Of a stretch of 21,231 nt of DNA, positions 9,132-17,116 are shown one piece after another. Position 1 is the stretch's first letter. Every line of letters starts with the position of its first letter. Under the pieces are notes generated by a model. The model saw only the letters and a program-made list of their open reading frames with translations. It did no database searches and was not told the DNA's origin. This stretch comes from a virus. The stretch lies in the IMG/VR virus record IMGVR_UViG_3300008117_000355, positions 1-21,231 of that record. One strand, given 5' to 3'. A program made the translations under genes and the position numbers.

Positions 9132-9531
9132 TGGTTGATAAAGATGATATTACAGATGATATATTATTTGATTGTTGATTTGATAATTCTAAAACTTGTT
9201 GTTGCAATTCGTTATTTTCTTCTCGCAATTGATTTACTTCTTCAGTTAAAGCTTCTATTAAAGGATCAACTATTTCTTTTCCAATATATTCTTTACTTGT
9301 TCTGATTAAATATTCATGTGAATTTATTTCTCCTAATTTTGGGATATCAAAAAATAAATTTTGGTATTGATTAAAAAATTGATTAACCTGTACTTCAGTA
9401 GAAGGAATAGAAGCAGCTATATTTTCGACACTAGGTGTAAAAACCAATTGACTAAACTGTGTATCAATTACTTTTGTGTATTGATTCTTATTATATACAG
9501 TTTTAGTTAAATTAACTATTTCTTTAGCCAT
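9115..9531 (-). CDS. Small tail-module protein with C-terminal coiled coil
   Basis: A 138-residue protein. Residues 58-85 form a conserved-looking block (F-F-D-I-P-K-L-G-E-I-N-S-H-E-Y-L). Residues about 91-119 form a coiled coil with heptad Leu/Val spacing (L-I-E-A-L-T-E-E-V, L-R-E-E-N, L-Q-Q-Q-V-L-E-L). The end is a Ser/Asn/Gly-rich tail. It overlaps both neighbours, by 8 bases upstream and 17 bases downstream, so it is very likely translated together with the DNRLRE-like protein and the 1275-residue protein. Trimerisation or anchoring of a fibre to the baseplate would fit, but this is inference. I recognise the I-N-S-H-E-Y-L block from phage hypothetical proteins without a known function. 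Confidence 0.8.
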   Translation of the reverse strand: MAKEIVNLTKTVYNKNQYTKVIDTQFSQLVFTPSVENIAASIPSTEVQVNQFFNQYQNLFFDIPKLGEINSHEYLIRTSKEYIGKEIVDPLIEALTEEVNQLREENNELQQQVLELSNQQSNNISSVISSLSTNGGNN

Positions 9532-10657
9532 TGGTTACTTTAAATAAATAATTATTATTTAATATTTTTGTAGTTCCCCCTATAGTAGTTTGCACTAATA
9601 TAGTATAATATCTTTCAGGCTCCAACCCATTCATGTAAATATCAAAATAATTACTATCTGAATCTGCACTTATTTTAGTATAAGTTGTATCAAAATCTAT
9701 TACATACTCATTTGTATCTAAATCTTTTACAGCATAATATGAAGCAGTAGGTAAATAATAATTAGTAGTATAAATAGATGAGGTTTGAAATACTCTATTT
9801 GGGTATTGTGGTCTTACATTTAGTCTAAATCTTTGTATACTTTCACTATAATACACCCCAGGATTATTTTCTAATGAAATATATACTTGGGGATTAGTTA
9901 TTATAGTTTGAATAGAAGAACCTGTATTCCATATAAAATCATTCCATTTAAATTCTAAACATGGAGGATATATGGTGTGAGTATCTCTAGAAAAATATTT
10001 TAAAGTTATTTGTTCATTAATATTATTTACAAATTCTTGAGAAGGGGTTTGTCTAACAATAAATCCATAATTGGGCCAAGCACTTCCAGTCCACTGTTGA
10101 ACAATAGATTTAACATCAAAATTTAAATCTAAATTTGAATAATATGAAAAAGACTGAGAAGCTTGAGAACCTGTCCACCATACTCCCCCTCCTGAAGAAC
10201 TAGGATTAGTAGATAAATTATATGAACCTGTAGAACCCGCACCAAACCCACTGGTTAACCAAGCATTGCTTCCGGATTGGGTTCTCCATCTCCAAGATAC
10301 TCCATTTTGGGTTTCAGGATTATCCATAAAATGCCCTGTTCCCATTTCCCAGGATTGTGATAAAGCATTTACTAATACTGTAGTAGTTTTGGTAAGCCCT
10401 TCAATATTGGCTACATATAATTTTAAATTAGAAGTCCATTGATTAGTTCTTATTAAAGAAGAACTTATATAGGATATTTCATTAGAATCAAATTGAATTA
10501 AAAAACGAGAGGATTGGGGCAATTCTCCATTCTCTCTTAAAGGGCCAGTTTTAAAATCTGTAGTTGCTTCCAAAATTTCATCTAACCCTGTATTCATAGC
10601 AGGGTAAGCCGAATATATGGTAGCGTCTTGGGTTGGGAATAGTTTATATATTGCCAT
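9524..10657 (-). CDS. DNRLRE-like, probably carbohydrate-binding tail protein
   Basis: A 377-residue protein. The N-terminus (D-A-T-I-Y-S-A-Y-P-A-M-N-T-G) matches the opening of DNRLRE/disaggregatase-type jelly rolls, which begin with a D-x-x-I, then N-x-G pattern. Further marks of that fold are L-K-L-Y-V, a Trp-rich centre (S-W-R-W-R, V-W-W-T-G), a D-V-K-S-I-V-Q-Q-W-T helix-strand and the late block P-P-C-L-E-F-K-W. The last 55 residues (N-G-L-E-P-E-R-Y-Y-T-I-L-V-Q) look like a fibronectin-III-type strand pair. DNRLRE domains are found in secreted carbohydrate-active proteins, so binding of a surface glycan is a reasonable inference. It lies directly after gp6 and before two proteins it overlaps with. 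It could alternatively be a structural baseplate protein in the position of T4 gp8. Confidence 0.75.
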   Translation of the reverse strand: MAIYKLFPTQDATIYSAYPAMNTGLDEILEATTDFKTGPLRENGELPQSSRFLIQFDSNEISYISSSLIRTNQWTSNLKLYVANIEGLTKTTTVLVNALSQSWEMGTGHFMDNPETQNGVSWRWRTQSGSNAWLTSGFGAGSTGSYNLSTNPSSSGGGVWWTGSQASQSFSYYSNLDLNFDVKSIVQQWTGSAWPNYGFIVRQTPSQEFVNNINEQITLKYFSRDTHTIYPPCLEFKWNDFIWNTGSSIQTIITNPQVYISLENNPGVYYSESIQRFRLNVRPQYPNRVFQTSSIYTTNYYLPTASYYAVKDLDTNEYVIDFDTTYTKISADSDSNYFDIYMNGLEPERYYTILVQTTIGGTTKILNNNYLFKVTNG

Positions 10658-10662
10658 GGTTT

Positions 10663-12519
10663 TTAAAATGATACTGATCTGCCTTGAATGTCTGTATTAG
10701 GATATTTTACTTCAAACACCATAGGATCAAGTGATGGGTATAATACTCCATTTATTGTTGCCCCTTTAGTATCATATGCAAATTCACTATACCCTAAAGC
10801 AGTTCCTACTTTATTTGTAATTTCTATATTTTTTACGGTTTGTACTCCTTCAATTCTATCTAATAAAGCATATATATCTCTAAAAATTATAGGTTGATTA
10901 ATTTGCCATTTATCTATCGCAAAATAATTTTGTAAAGATAATAAACATTTAGATAATATTTCATTAATATTATAATTAGGTAATACTATAATATCAAAAT
11001 TTACTCCAATATTGATAATAAAAGCATCTTTAACTCTAATAGAATCACCAACTATTCTATGTTGGGATAGATATGTAGTTAAATTTTGTTTTAAAGTAGT
11101 AGTAGTAGTAGTTAAGTTTTTATTTATATTATAAGTCAAAATATATAAATCCAATATATTAGGTATTTCTCCTGGTCCTGTATTTTGTAATTTAACAGGT
11201 TCAACAAAAGCTTTAGCTATATTACCATATTTAGAAGGCATAGATAAAGATCTAACTAAATAGTCATTAGCAGTTACATTTCTTAATTGAGTAGAAAAAT
11301 TAGCTACAGTATTTTGTCTAATATCTTCCACTGTATCTCCATCGTTCCCACCATCTGAAGCTTCAGGGTTATTAATTGCTAATGAAGTTAAGGCAGCATT
11401 GGCAGTGCTAGTTGTTAACCCAACAACCTTAAATGTAGGATTTCCTGAAAAGCTAGAAATAGAATTAGCAGGAACATTTGCTGTTACCCCTCCTCCGGTT
11501 AAATATCTAACTGTTAGGGTTGTGTTTGAAGGGGCAATACCGTATGTTTTGGTAAACATAAAATTTGTAGGATCATAAGCTGTATTAAGCTTATTTCTTT
11601 CAAATAACAATCCTAGTCCTACATTGTCAGGATTTGGAATTATTTCTTCATCATTATCATTAACATTTCCTGCCCCAAATTGTAGTTGTAAAGTAGTTTG
11701 ATTTAAAAATCTAGTTGTAAATCTTCTTTGTACTTTTTTAAGTTTTAATAAATATGGAACATCTCCAGAATTACTAGAATTATTAGGATCATTTGGATTG
11801 GTATTACGAATCGAATCATATACATTTTCTTGTGCTAAGTAATCTACTTCATACCACACATTACCATTACTATCAATTATATCTAATATACCTATGATTC
11901 TATTAGCATTAATTTCTACTGTTGCAAATTCTGTTGGTGATCCAAAAGAAAAAGTAGTAGTATTGATAGTAGCTGATATAGCTTTTCTAGATTTTTTTAA
12001 TAAAAATAATTGAGGAGAATTTCCTGAAACTTGATATACTGATATTTCTGTGGGGTCTGAAGAACTAGATACAGAAAAATCTATATCGTCTTGAACTAAA
12101 AAGCTTATAGGTGAAACTGCATTAGTAGAAACTACTGAGTTTTGTGGTATATATAAAGCATAATCATAATCCGGAACTTGTTCTCCTCCTGATGATTTAG
12201 CAGGAACTTGTTGGTAAAAATCAATTGTAGATGCTGCTACTCCTGTAACATTTGGTTTATACCCAAACATATAAGCTAATTCATATAAATTATTTGTTTG
12301 ACGAGCAAATTGTAAATAATTTTCCTGAACTTGATTATCAACATAAAATGATAAAACATCCCCTACATAAGCAGCCATTTCCATAAACATCATCCCAGGG
12401 GATGATGGGGAAAAATCATTATATGTTGTAGGAAAATAAGTACGAGCATAATTGATTAAATTAGCCCTTAACTCATTAAAATCCTTATTTATATAAGTTA
12501 TGTTTTTATTAGTTGCCAT
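10663..12519 (-). CDS. 6: Baseplate wedge protein gp6 (baseplate J family)
   Basis: At 618 residues the protein is close to T4 gp6 in size. Residues 9-70 carry the family's N-terminal signature: Y-I-N-K-D-F-N-E-L, then F-S-P-S-S-P-G-M-M-F-M-E-M-A-A-Y-V-G-D, and F-Y-V-D-N-Q. Near residues 395-440 is the baseplate-J core (E-D-I-R-Q-N, T-A-N-D-Y-L-V-R, P-S-K-Y-G-N-I-A-K-A). In T4, gp6 dimers link neighbouring wedges into the baseplate ring that holds the tail tube and sheath. The start overlaps the TAA of the gp25 gene (TAATG), so translation is probably coupled. A run of ACT-type codons at 11093-11112 encodes six consecutive Thr; it is a short in-frame trinucleotide repeat. Confidence 0.93.
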   Translation of the reverse strand: MATNKNITYINKDFNELRANLINYARTYFPTTYNDFSPSSPGMMFMEMAAYVGDVLSFYVDNQVQENYLQFARQTNNLYELAYMFGYKPNVTGVAASTIDFYQQVPAKSSGGEQVPDYDYALYIPQNSVVSTNAVSPISFLVQDDIDFSVSSSSDPTEISVYQVSGNSPQLFLLKKSRKAISATINTTTFSFGSPTEFATVEINANRIIGILDIIDSNGNVWYEVDYLAQENVYDSIRNTNPNDPNNSSNSGDVPYLLKLKKVQRRFTTRFLNQTTLQLQFGAGNVNDNDEEIIPNPDNVGLGLLFERNKLNTAYDPTNFMFTKTYGIAPSNTTLTVRYLTGGGVTANVPANSISSFSGNPTFKVVGLTTSTANAALTSLAINNPEASDGGNDGDTVEDIRQNTVANFSTQLRNVTANDYLVRSLSMPSKYGNIAKAFVEPVKLQNTGPGEIPNILDLYILTYNINKNLTTTTTTLKQNLTTYLSQHRIVGDSIRVKDAFIINIGVNFDIIVLPNYNINEILSKCLLSLQNYFAIDKWQINQPIIFRDIYALLDRIEGVQTVKNIEITNKVGTALGYSEFAYDTKGATINGVLYPSLDPMVFEVKYPNTDIQGRSVSF

Positions 12520-12926
12520 TATGTAAATTCAAGTTGAATAGTATCTACTACACTAGTGTCTATAACATTATATGTTAAACTAACTAATATAGAATTGTAA
12601 TCATTGTTAGGTATAATCTGTAAATCCTGAACTAGTACAGTAGGAAAAAATGATCTTATTTGTGATTCAATATTTTCTTTTAAAAATTCTAGATTTCCAC
12701 TTGTTATTTGTTCAAATATAAAAGCTCTTAAACCTGCCCCAAAAGTAGGATTCAAATATCTTTCAGAGGGATTAGTAAGAAAAAAATTAATTAAATTATT
12801 TTTAGTTGCATCTTTACTAATATAAGTTGAATTAAATACACCCGGGGCGTTAAATGACACAGATATACCTAGTGCTGTACTAGGTTTAAAATCTATAGGA
12901 TTTATTACACGTGCCCCAAATGCCAT
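12519..12926 (-). CDS. 25: Baseplate wedge protein gp25 (GPW/gp25 family)
   Basis: A 135-residue protein, the usual size of gp25. The diagnostic part is residues 46-72: an I-N-F-F-L-T-N-P-S-E-R block, then L-N-P-x-F-G-A-G-L-R and F-E. This is the conserved Arg/Asn-Pro core of the GPW_gp25 family of phage baseplates and type VI secretion (TssE). The C-terminal half (I-E-S-Q-I-R-S-F-F-P, then V-Q-D-L-Q-I-I) also fits. In the baseplate, gp25 contacts the gp6/gp53 wedge core and is needed to start sheath assembly. The gene overlaps both neighbours by TAATG, gp6 downstream and the 120-residue gene upstream. Confidence 0.95.
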   Translation of the reverse strand: MAFGARVINPIDFKPSTALGISVSFNAPGVFNSTYISKDATKNNLINFFLTNPSERYLNPTFGAGLRAFIFEQITSGNLEFLKENIESQIRSFFPTVLVQDLQIIPNNDYNSILVSLTYNVIDTSVVDTIQLEFT

Positions 12927-13288
12927 TATTTACCCCCTTTCATTAACCCCATTATCATATCTAATCCTACATTTCCTGAGGGTAAAGCTGAGCCTTCACC
13001 TACAGTATCCATACCGGGCCTTACTTGTAAAGTGTTAGCCATAATAGAAGCATCATTAGAATTAAACGATAAAGTATCCTGCCCTGGTGTAAAATCTCCC
13101 ATTATAGCTTGCATCATTGCTCGTTTATTAACCGAAGGAGCGGATGGAGTAATAGGAGATTGAATTTGTTCTGTAACTACAGCTGTTTTGGGGGAGCGAA
13201 TTGCTTCTAAAAGAATATCTTTTAATTCTTCTTGAATAGCTTCTTTTACAGCTTCTTTAATGATTTTTTTAAAGTCTTGGGTTTTCAT
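12926..13288 (-). CDS. Small helical tail-module protein
   Basis: A 120-residue protein with a charged amphipathic helix at residues 3-31 (F-K-K-I-I-K-E-A-V-K-E-A-I-Q-E-E-L), a Pro/Ser-rich hinge (residues 43-54), and a Gly/Met-rich end (V-G-L-D-M-I-M-G-L-M-K-G-G-K). It overlaps gp25 by a TAATG junction. The ATG at 13286-13288 is 16 bases from the stop of the upstream gene, and the shared A/T box (13291-13300) is only 2 bases away, so the leader has no Shine-Dalgarno. I recognise the N-terminal helix as common in T4-like phage hypothetical proteins. Placement between gp5-like and gp25 suggests an assembly factor or minor baseplate component, which is inference. Confidence 0.75.
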   Translation of the reverse strand: MKTQDFKKIIKEAVKEAIQEELKDILLEAIRSPKTAVVTEQIQSPITPSAPSVNKRAMMQAIMGDFTPGQDTLSFNSNDASIMANTLQVRPGMDTVGEGSALPSGNVGLDMIMGLMKGGK

Positions 13289-13290
13289 GA

Positions 13291-13300
13291 TTATAAATAT
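13291..13300. promoter_or_regulatory. Shared A/T box TTATAAATAT, copy 2
   Basis: The same ten bases as at 2817-2826, in the 16-base gap between the 391-residue and 120-residue genes, ending 2 bases before the start codon. That is too close to act as a promoter for the 120-residue gene itself. If functional, it serves gp25 and later genes, works in translation initiation, or drives transcription on the plus strand. Confidence 0.3.
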
Positions 13301-13304
13301 TAAA

Positions 13305-14480
13305 TTAGTAAGCTTTTAAATTATCTCTGTCAATAATAAGTTTAAGTTCGTCAATTAAAGTTTGATTGTTAGTTGTAAATGATAAAGGCGTTTCTATAAG
13401 TCTAATTCCGCTTTGATTAATTCCAACCGCTTTTCTACGAGTAACAGTAGGACTAAATGGTACTTCTTCAATTTCTATTATAAACCCTTGGTATGGGGTT
13501 TGATTTAAAGTTTCTTCTGCTATTTCTTGTCTGTTGCTTATATTTTGTAAATCTTCTGAGATAGGGGTTAGTTCATCTTTTATATCATTTTCTATTAAGC
13601 ATTTAAGTAAGAAAATATCTAATGTTCTTAATAATAAAATCGCTGTATTAATAGTAGTACTAATTACAGCTATAGGAGGAGCAACTGAATTTATAGCAGA
13701 TTCTAGTTTATCTATTTTTGGGGTTCCTGTTAAGGTGTATTTTTGTTGCTCTGCTACTATATCAATTTCAGATAAAGCACTTTGCAAACCAGCAGGCAAT
13801 CTTAAAGGAGGAACAAATAATGACAATTGTTTCCCTACTATTAAAATACTTAATTTAATTCCTCTTAAAGTTTTTAATATAGATTTAGATATTCTTAAAC
13901 CAATAGAGGCAATTGTTAAAGCAACTGTTATAGTTTGTAAAATTTGAGCTATTTTTTCTAATGAACCTAATAGATTATTTCTTGTATTAATAATATTTTT
14001 TAAAACAGGTTGTGGGGGGCAAGAAGGAGGAAATAGGATAATTAAAGTTGTTAATATTAATTTTCTTTGTTCAAAAGAAATAGCTTTAAGATTAATTTTT
14101 CCTGTAAACACATCCTCAATAAGTTTAGGATCAACAAAAGTAAGTTCACCTCCTAAATCACTTCCTAATTTAGTTATTGCGGGTTTAGAAAAATCTTTTT
14201 TTATAATAAAGTTTAATATAATAGGTCTAATATTAAGTTTACTTATTATAAGATTTGTTATAGCCGGGATAATAAAATTTTTAATTTGAGATATTTGTTT
14301 ATTTATAATATTAGGAAGTTTTTCAATTCCCTTAGATTTTAAAGCATCAGGCAATGAATTAAGAATAATATTAGGATCTGTTGTAGTTAATTTAATATTC
14401 AAATCATTTTGTAAAGCTTTATCTTTACTAGCCTGACTAAGAATATCAGCTTGCTGAATAGTAATTTTTTTAACTTCCAT
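13305..14480 (-). CDS. Hydrophobic helical protein of the baseplate module, function unknown
   Basis: A 391-residue protein rich in Ile, Leu and Lys and almost certainly alpha-helical, unlike the beta-rich proteins around it. At least two long apolar stretches stand out: about residues 175-200 (Q-I-L-Q-T-I-T-V-A-L-T-I-A-S-I-G-L) and about 268-300 (I-A-V-I-S-T-T-I-N-T-A-I-L-L-L). A Cys/Pro patch (P-P-S-C-P-P-Q-P) lies near residue 150. The start overlaps the gp5-like stop by TAATG. Lying between the spike and gp25, with membrane-like segments, it could be a hub, tape-measure-like or membrane-contacting protein. I recognise no family, and all of these are inference. Confidence 0.8.
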   Translation of the reverse strand: MEVKKITIQQADILSQASKDKALQNDLNIKLTTTDPNIILNSLPDALKSKGIEKLPNIINKQISQIKNFIIPAITNLIISKLNIRPIILNFIIKKDFSKPAITKLGSDLGGELTFVDPKLIEDVFTGKINLKAISFEQRKLILTTLIILFPPSCPPQPVLKNIINTRNNLLGSLEKIAQILQTITVALTIASIGLRISKSILKTLRGIKLSILIVGKQLSLFVPPLRLPAGLQSALSEIDIVAEQQKYTLTGTPKIDKLESAINSVAPPIAVISTTINTAILLLRTLDIFLLKCLIENDIKDELTPISEDLQNISNRQEIAEETLNQTPYQGFIIEIEEVPFSPTVTRRKAVGINQSGIRLIETPLSFTTNNQTLIDELKLIIDRDNLKAY

Positions 14481-15751
14481 TATGCTGTTCTTACACGTTT
14501 AGATAATAAAGAATAAGGATTTAATTTAGCAAGAGTATCATTTAGTTGACTAGCTGCTTGGCTAGTTAAAACTAATTTTCCTCCTCCGGGGGGTACTACA
14601 TCTACAGATAATGCAAAAGATAAATTAGATAACTGAATTAGTAATTTATTTAGTAACTCAACAGTTTGCTCACCTAATAAAACAGGTTCAGTTTCATTTT
14701 TACTACCTAAATAAACCCCACCTTCATTTTCCCAAGTAGTAGTAGATAAAACAATAGGGCCCGTTGTTTCTATATTTACACTACTAACAGCATTTAAATT
14801 AATAGACTTTTTAGAAGTTAACAATAAATGGTCTTGAGTAGTATTAAATACTAATCTACCTGAGTTTATTAGTATTTGTTTTCCTGAATAGTCTTTGGGG
14901 GATTGTGGTGGATTTGAGTTATAACTAACATAATTATTAGTACTGGAAATATTTATAGGAATTTTTTGGGTAGAAGCCAAATAGATAGAAGAATCATCGT
15001 TATTAATCAGCTCTGTTATAGGTAACCATCCTTCATTTGATGCTTCTCCTAAAGCTCCGGGGTCTTGACCTTGCCCATTTCTTAGGACAGTTATAGGATC
15101 CCCATTAGTTCCTGTTGATGACCATTCATTTGGTTCTATTTGTCCTTTAACTGTTGAGCCAAATCTAATACTATTTCCCCATCTTCCCTCCATTATTACA
15201 TCTCCTTCAAATGGTAAAAGAGGATGAATATTAGAACGTTCTTTAAAGGTTTTTCCTAAATTTATTTCAGTAGAATTATCGCTAACCCTCCTTACATTTC
15301 CAGCTTCTGTTAAAGGGTAATCTTGCTTTGAGTATTCTGGTAAATCTTCGTCATTTAAAACATTAGGAATAGCATTGTGGTGGGGATGGTTCCATATGGA
15401 AATGGGAGGAAAATAATATATTTCGCGTTGCCCTGTGTTTTCATTTATGTCTGAATTAACTAATCTAATACAATAAACTAATTCGTTTTTTAAGGGATAT
15501 ATTTTTATATTAGGAAATATGGGTTTGGCTAATGGGTAATTTAATTCATTCTGTATAGAATCATCTACACTATTAAAAACTATACTACCTAAACCATTCC
15601 ATTCTCCTGCTTCTGCAAATCTAGGATGGGATTCACTTAAAATAATATCAACTACTCTAGCATTAAAGGTTTGTGACTTTAAAGAATCAAAAAGATTATT
15701 TAAGCCTCTATTTTGTTTTCCTCTAACAAACCCATATCCAACCTTAGCCAT
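14480..15751 (-). CDS. 5: gp5-like baseplate hub/central spike protein
   Basis: A 423-residue protein. The N-terminal 125 residues are strand-rich and would form the OB-fold of gp5 (A-R-V-V-D-I-I-L-S near 31-39, L-V-Y-C-I-R-L near 91-97). Residues 176-202 carry the typical gp5 block: H-P-L-L-P-F-E-G-D, then G-R-W-G-N-S-I-R-F-G-S-T. The C-terminal third has short repeated strands (H-L-L-L-T-S-K-K-S-I-N-L-N-A, S-V-N-I-E-T-T-G-P-I-V-L) as in a trimeric beta-helix needle. T4 gp5 carries a lysozyme domain between OB-fold and helix; I see none here. The protein would form the membrane-piercing spike under the tail tube. Both junctions with neighbours are TAATG overlaps. Confidence 0.85.
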   Translation of the reverse strand: MAKVGYGFVRGKQNRGLNNLFDSLKSQTFNARVVDIILSESHPRFAEAGEWNGLGSIVFNSVDDSIQNELNYPLAKPIFPNIKIYPLKNELVYCIRLVNSDINENTGQREIYYFPPISIWNHPHHNAIPNVLNDEDLPEYSKQDYPLTEAGNVRRVSDNSTEINLGKTFKERSNIHPLLPFEGDVIMEGRWGNSIRFGSTVKGQIEPNEWSSTGTNGDPITVLRNGQGQDPGALGEASNEGWLPITELINNDDSSIYLASTQKIPINISSTNNYVSYNSNPPQSPKDYSGKQILINSGRLVFNTTQDHLLLTSKKSINLNAVSSVNIETTGPIVLSTTTWENEGGVYLGSKNETEPVLLGEQTVELLNKLLIQLSNLSFALSVDVVPPGGGKLVLTSQAASQLNDTLAKLNPYSLLSKRVRTA

Positions 15752-16080
15752 TACTCAGGTTTAAACTTGTTTATTTCATCAAGTAATTGTTGTTTTTCTT
15801 CTTCGGATATACCCAAAGATTCACTGTTCTGATTGCTCATCGCGCGTTGGGCTAGTGCCGCCATTTTAATGAGTAAATCATCATTTTTAACGCCAATTTC
15901 CATATATTCCTTAATTAATGGGACTATAAGAGTAGCGTCACCTATTTCTTCAATCATAGGTTTAAGTTCACCAATAAGCGCGGTGACTTGTTTATCTTTT
16001 TTCTTTTGGTTTTCGTATATTTCTTCTAAAATATTAGCGAATGTTTTTTTACCAAATACAACTTTATCAAATTGACTCAT
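15751..16080 (-). CDS. Small helical protein preceding the gp5-like gene
   Basis: A 109-residue, charged, helical protein. The N-terminus has a conserved-looking stretch (F-D-K-V-V-F-G-K-K-T-F, residues 4-14) followed by long helices (I-Y-E-N-Q-K-K-K-D-K-Q-V, then L-I-V-P-L-I-K-E-Y-M-E-I-G-V-K-N-D). I recognise this sequence type from T4-like aquatic phages, where it precedes gp5, but know no function. Its stop overlaps the gp5-like start (TAATG). It is the first gene of the structural block after the sigma-factor gene, with a 32-base gap upstream that holds the third A/T box, so it may head a transcript. Confidence 0.8.
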   Translation of the reverse strand: MSQFDKVVFGKKTFANILEEIYENQKKKDKQVTALIGELKPMIEEIGDATLIVPLIKEYMEIGVKNDDLLIKMAALAQRAMSNQNSESLGISEEEKQQLLDEINKFKPE

Positions 16081-16099
16081 ATCTATATTGTTAGTGTGT

Positions 16100-16109
16100 T
16101 TATAAATAT
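16100..16109. promoter_or_regulatory. Shared A/T box TTATAAATAT, copy 3
   Basis: The third exact copy of the ten-base box lies in the 32-base gap between the sigma-factor-like gene and the first gene of the baseplate block, 19 bases before the start codon at 16080. The position suits a promoter for the structural block, but the T4-late-like TATAAATA reads on the plus strand, away from these genes. Confidence 0.35.
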
Positions 16110-16112
16110 GAC

Positions 16113-16826
16113 TTACCCAAATTTCGTATATCCGTTTTCTAAATAAAATAAATAGTTTTTCTTAAATATTAAATTTAAATGATTAGCTATTTTAGTAATA
16201 CGAGGAGTTTTTACATCAATTTGTTCTCTAATATAAATGTAAAGAGCTTTTTTATTAAAAACATCAATGTCTTCTCTTTTTCTAAACAACTCTAAAATAG
16301 CATCCGCTACTTGGGCATCGTCTTTTTTAGGAAATAATTTAAATATATTATAGGTGCAATAATCAACATATAAATCTATAAATCCTGAGAGTTTATCGTT
16401 TATTGTATCGTGGATTTGCTCCTCTAAAGAATAAGTATGGGATTCGTCTTCTTCTAGTTCTGTAATTTCAACTTTATCTATTCTGCGTTTGTAATTTTGG
16501 GTATTATTTAATATCAAATAACGTTTTGCTATTGTTCCAAAATATGAATATGCTTTTGCTCCCTTAGAAGGATCGAATAAATGTATTTTAGAAAGAAGAA
16601 ATGTTATTACTTCGTGCTGTAGATCCTCAATATTTTCAACCTCCGTATAGTAAAACTTGAAAGTATGAATTATATTTTCGGTTAATTTGAAAAAAGGATA
16701 ATGAATATGTCTACTATAAATTAGACTTCGGGTGTGTTCATCAGCTGTATTGTTGTATTTAACAATAGAATCTTCAGTATCCTGTGTAAAATATTGCGTA
16801 CCTTTTTTGGGTTCTATTCCTATCAT
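16113..16826 (-). CDS. 55: Late-transcription sigma factor (gp55-like)
   Basis: A 237-residue protein with a sigma-70 region-2-like core at residues about 64-115: an acidic helix (E-N-I-E-D-L-Q-H-E-V), then F-D-P-S-K-G-A-K-A-Y-S-Y-F, I-A-K-R-Y-L-I and a basic N-Y-K-R-R. The F-D-P-x-K-G-x-x-A-[YF] motif is shared by sigma factors and T4 gp55. gp55 binds host RNA polymerase and directs it to late promoters (TATAAATA in T4), switching on structural genes. The gene sits directly upstream of the structural block it would activate. It overlaps the membrane-protein gene by ATGA. The rest of the protein is divergent, so other sigma-like functions are possible. Confidence 0.8.
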   Translation of the reverse strand: MIGIEPKKGTQYFTQDTEDSIVKYNNTADEHTRSLIYSRHIHYPFFKLTENIIHTFKFYYTEVENIEDLQHEVITFLLSKIHLFDPSKGAKAYSYFGTIAKRYLILNNTQNYKRRIDKVEITELEEDESHTYSLEEQIHDTINDKLSGFIDLYVDYCTYNIFKLFPKKDDAQVADAILELFRKREDIDVFNKKALYIYIREQIDVKTPRITKIANHLNLIFKKNYLFYLENGYTKFG

Positions 16827-17116
16827 AATTTAATGTTGTATGGTTTTAACATATCGCTCAATGCCTTGAGACGTTGGAAGAAAAAACCTACTTCATCATC
16901 GCTTTTAAAAGTACCAGCAGCATCTATTTTATCAATTCGTTCAGTCATAGTATAGATAACTTCTCCTAAACTATTAATATAAGTTTGGTATGAAACTATA
17001 ACGTCTTGACGTTTACCTAACTCATCTTCCTGTTTTTCAACTTTGCGTAGAAGGTTAAAGGTCGTGTATCCTAGGACCACGACCATTAACGCTAAAATTA
17101 TTGTTAAAATTATCAT
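16823..17116 (-). CDS. Small membrane-anchored coiled-coil protein
   Basis: A 97-residue protein. Residues 1-23 are one hydrophobic helix (I-I-L-T-I-I-L-A-L-M-V-V-V-L-G) with no clear cleavage site, so probably an inner-membrane anchor. The following 40 residues are charged and helical (L-R-K-V-E-K-Q-E-D-E-L-G-K-R). The C-terminal half (D-E-V-G-F-F-F-Q-R-L) seems globular. It overlaps both neighbours by ATGA: the HD-domain gene upstream and the sigma factor downstream. Function unknown; no spanin or holin pattern is evident. Confidence 0.75.
   Translation of the reverse strand: MIILTIILALMVVVLGYTTFNLLRKVEKQEDELGKRQDVIVSYQTYINSLGEVIYTMTERIDKIDAAGTFKSDDEVGFFFQRLKALSDMLKPYNIKL

Noticed and set aside
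11093-11112. Trinucleotide repeat as a phase-variation site
   Set aside because: It is short and in frame, encoding six Thr in gp6; length change would not shift the frame.
15833-16075. Plus-strand open frames opposite the small helical, sigma-factor and HD-domain genes (also 16734-16955, 17177-17362)
   Set aside because: They are shadows of strong minus-strand genes and have low-complexity Ser/Ile/Phe content.
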